NCBI GenBank assembly: GCA_018065895.1
Contig: JAGHSK010000027.1
Location: 62,001-126,000, forward strand
DNA: 64,000 bases
Direction of reading: 5' to 3'
From: Candidatus Cacconaster equi
Lineage (GTDB): Bacteria > Bacteroidota > Bacteroidia > Bacteroidales > UBA932
A model generated the notes under the pieces. It searched no databases. It worked only from the letters and a program-made list of their open reading frames with translations, and had not been told where the DNA came from. Positions 62,383 to 64,000 of this stretch are shown piece after piece; within the stretch, counting starts at the first letter, position 1; each line of letters starts with the position of its first letter. Made by a program: the position numbers and the translations under genes.

Positions 62383-62406
62383 TTGATGATTGATTTGTTT
62401 ATCTAG

Positions 62407-62414
62407 CAAAATTA
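62407..62414 (-). promoter_or_regulatory. -7 promoter element of dacB
   Basis: TAATTTTG on the minus strand fits TAnnTTTG and lies 25 bases before the dacB ATG. It is divergent from the racemase-like gene promoter. Confidence 0.5.
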
Positions 62415-62456
62415 GTAAAAATATGGGATTACTATTTAGAATCTTAAAGAATTCCG

Positions 62457-62464
62457 TATTTTTG
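62457..62464 (+). promoter_or_regulatory. -7 promoter element of the racemase-like lipoprotein gene
   Basis: TATTTTTG fits TAnnTTTG and lies 24 bases before the ATG at 62489. Confidence 0.55.
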
Positions 62465-62488
62465 TAAACAAATTATTTTGGACACACT

Positions 62489-64000
62489 ATGAAATCCGGA
62501 CATCTTTCAATCTGCCTGCTGTCACTTGCTCTTGCATCCGTAATTTTTCTGAGCGGATGCCGCAAAATTGTCGATAAAGGACACACTAATATGGCAATCG
62601 TTGACAAAGCCCTGTACGACAAGACTTCACGATTCTACGTAAACTTCCGGGCCTATCCCCAGGACATGAAGGCGCTGCCTATCGGAATATTCGATTCCGG
62701 AACGGGCGGACTTACGGTAGCCGAAAAGATCATTTCTCTCGACCACTTCGACAACATCACCGGAAGCGACCTGAACAATGATGAAATACTGGACTTCGCA
62801 GGAGAAAGCTTCATTTATCTCGCCGACCAGGCGAATATGCCTTACGGCAATTACGATAAAGAGGGAAAGAGCGAATACCTTCGCGAACTCGCGGTAAAGG
62901 ACGCCATTTTCCTGTTGGGTGACAGATATTACAAAAACGCATACGAGGCTGAACCATCGGGCATCAAGCCACGCGTGAAGATTCTGGTCATAGCTTGCAA
63001 CACAGCCACCGCATACGGCCTGAAGACCATCGAGTCTATGCTCGAGCAGAGCGGCAGCCCCGTGAAGGTGATAGGCGTCATAAATGCAGGGGTCAAGGCC
63101 ACTCTCGACCAGCTGAACATCAATGAAGACACGGATCCTATGGCAATCGGTGTCCTGGCAACTCCAGGAACGATCTCTTCCGGAGCATACGAACGTACAA
63201 TCAACGAGGAACTTGCAAAGCGCAAGGTAAAAGAGTCGAAAATCGCAGTGGTTTCGCAGAGCGGTTACGGATTCGCGGAAGCGGTCGATTGCGAGCACGA
63301 CTACGTCAATCCCGACCTGCTTGAAGCGAGAATGGGCTACAGAGGTCCTGAAATCGGCACGAACGACGAAGACATCAAACTTGACATGCTCAAGGCATAC
63401 AACTTCGACTATAGCGGCAACAACATGCTGGTCGAGAAGGGCAAAGACGGAAATTTCCTGGCTTTCCAACTCAACAACGCATCAAACTACGCACGCTTCA
63501 ACCTCGTTTCGCTTGTTGAGCGCCACCGCCAGAGCGGCATCAACTCCCCTATCCGTGCCATCATCCTCGGATGCACCCACTATCCGTTCCAGCTGGAGAC
63601 CCTGAAACAGACCATCGAGGAACTTCGCGAGTACCGCGAACCTGACGGAAACTTCCCGTACAAGAATCTGCTGGCCGACACCATAACGTTCATTGATCCC
63701 GCCGTTTACACTGCCATTGAGTGCTATCAGACCCTGCGCAACGACGGCAACCTCGCCTACAGAATCAACGAGCAGAAGATTGAGGCATACATTTCCGTGC
63801 CGAGCAGCACTCTGAGCGATGACGTGCTCACACCTGAAGGACATCTCACCTACGAGTTCAAATATGGGCGTGAACCGGGAACCGAAGACGTTTCGACCAA
63901 GCAGGTTCCATTCTCCCACACCAATATCGACACCAACAATATGGAACGCGTCAAGACGCTTCTGCCATACTCGTACGCGCTCATTGCGCCAACAATGAAA
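62489..64000 (+). CDS. Glutamate-racemase-like lipoprotein, 3' end outside window
   Basis: The first 504 residues are visible. Residues 1-24 are a lipoprotein signal ending in LSGC (acceptor C24), so the protein should be outside the cytoplasm. The rest shows every key element of MurI-type racemases: D69 in IFDSGTGGLTV, the YLADQANMPYG segment, C170 in VIACNTATA, GVINAG, and C362 in ILGCTHYPF. The spaces between these motifs are longer than in cytoplasmic MurI, by about 40 and 80 residues. It is divergent from dacB. The product could interconvert D- and L-amino acids in the envelope; no such role is proven for the family. Confidence 0.85.
   Translation, partial: MKSGHLSICLLSLALASVIFLSGCRKIVDKGHTNMAIVDKALYDKTSRFYVNFRAYPQDMKALPIGIFDSGTGGLTVAEKIISLDHFDNITGSDLNNDEILDFAGESFIYLADQANMPYGNYDKEGKSEYLRELAVKDAIFLLGDRYYKNAYEAEPSGIKPRVKILVIACNTATAYGLKTIESMLEQSGSPVKVIGVINAGVKATLDQLNINEDTDPMAIGVLATPGTISSGAYERTINEELAKRKVKESKIAVVSQSGYGFAEAVDCEHDYVNPDLLEARMGYRGPEIGTNDEDIKLDMLKAYNFDYSGNNMLVEKGKDGNFLAFQLNNASNYARFNLVSLVERHRQSGINSPIRAIILGCTHYPFQLETLKQTIEELREYREPDGNFPYKNLLADTITFIDPAVYTAIECYQTLRNDGNLAYRINEQKIEAYISVPSSTLSDDVLTPEGHLTYEFKYGREPGTEDVSTKQVPFSHTNIDTNNMERVKTLLPYSYALIAPTMK

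Noticed and set aside
1-64000. CRISPR arrays, tRNA/rRNA genes, insertion sequences or phage genes
   Set aside because: I looked for regularly spaced repeats, cloverleaf-like gaps, transposase or integrase motifs and found none; gaps between genes are too short for most of these.

Overview
The window looks like chromosomal DNA of a Bacteroidales-type bacterium (phylum Bacteroidota). The evidence is direct: many genes are preceded by the Bacteroidota -7 promoter element TAnnTTTG, ribosome-binding sites of the Shine-Dalgarno type are largely absent, exported proteins carry lipoprotein signals of the S-x-C/S-G-C kind, and the gene families are typical of the group (PPi-type phosphofructokinase, large-lineage IspG, COG2509 FAD enzyme, DUF4301, TamB, PorT-like barrel, RpmE2 without zinc cysteines). 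Genus cannot be fixed from the sequence. I see no tRNA, rRNA, insertion sequence, phage or CRISPR array. Genes are packed tightly and no gap without a gene reaches 300 bases.

Positions 1-34 kb are mostly housekeeping. In order: rfbB with a SpoU rRNA methyltransferase cut by the window edge; PPi-phosphofructokinase overlapping a cytoplasmic GH13 amylase; a two-gene operon of an exported three-enzyme fusion (M64 peptidase, S66 LD-carboxypeptidase, EEP phosphoesterase-like) with a NagZ-like GH3 lipoprotein; a six-gene operon from ligA through yihY, relA/spoT, a Big_5 lipoprotein and an outer-membrane barrel to ispG; DUF4301; a BACON-like lipoprotein; glmM, mtgA and namZ-like genes for cell-wall synthesis and turnover; rpmE2, a PIG-L deacetylase, a TIGR02757 protein and a SlyD-like isomerase; tsaD with a COG2509 FAD enzyme; and tamB with an rsmI-like gene.

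Positions 34-57 kb are one uninterrupted minus-strand array. Its upstream part (about 39.7-56.8 kb) is a fatty-acid-type biosynthetic cluster of the aryl-polyene class: ketoreductase, three intact ketosynthases, two degenerate ketosynthase-like proteins, two acyl carrier proteins, two hot-dog dehydratases, a thioesterase, two or more acyltransferases, a PaaK-type AMP ligase, a GT2 glycosyltransferase, a LolA-like carrier, a small EmrE-like transporter and a giant MMPL-acyltransferase fusion for export. Unusually it also contains a B12-domain radical SAM enzyme, and no aromatic ammonia lyase is visible. A perfect 14-bp inverted repeat lies in its promoter region, and an internal promoter sits in front of the second acyl carrier protein. 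Downstream of the cluster the same strand continues into rmuC, a PhnP-like hydrolase, a small lipoprotein, folB and mtaB.

Positions 57-64 kb hold a lipoprotein esterase, a TIGR02172-like kinase, a class-C-type serine hydrolase, an aspartate-aminotransferase-like enzyme, dacB (PBP4) and, divergent from dacB and cut by the window end, a glutamate-racemase homologue that carries a lipoprotein signal peptide. The most notable items are this exported racemase-like protein, the three-enzyme fusion, and the polyene-type cluster with its radical SAM enzyme and operator-like repeat.
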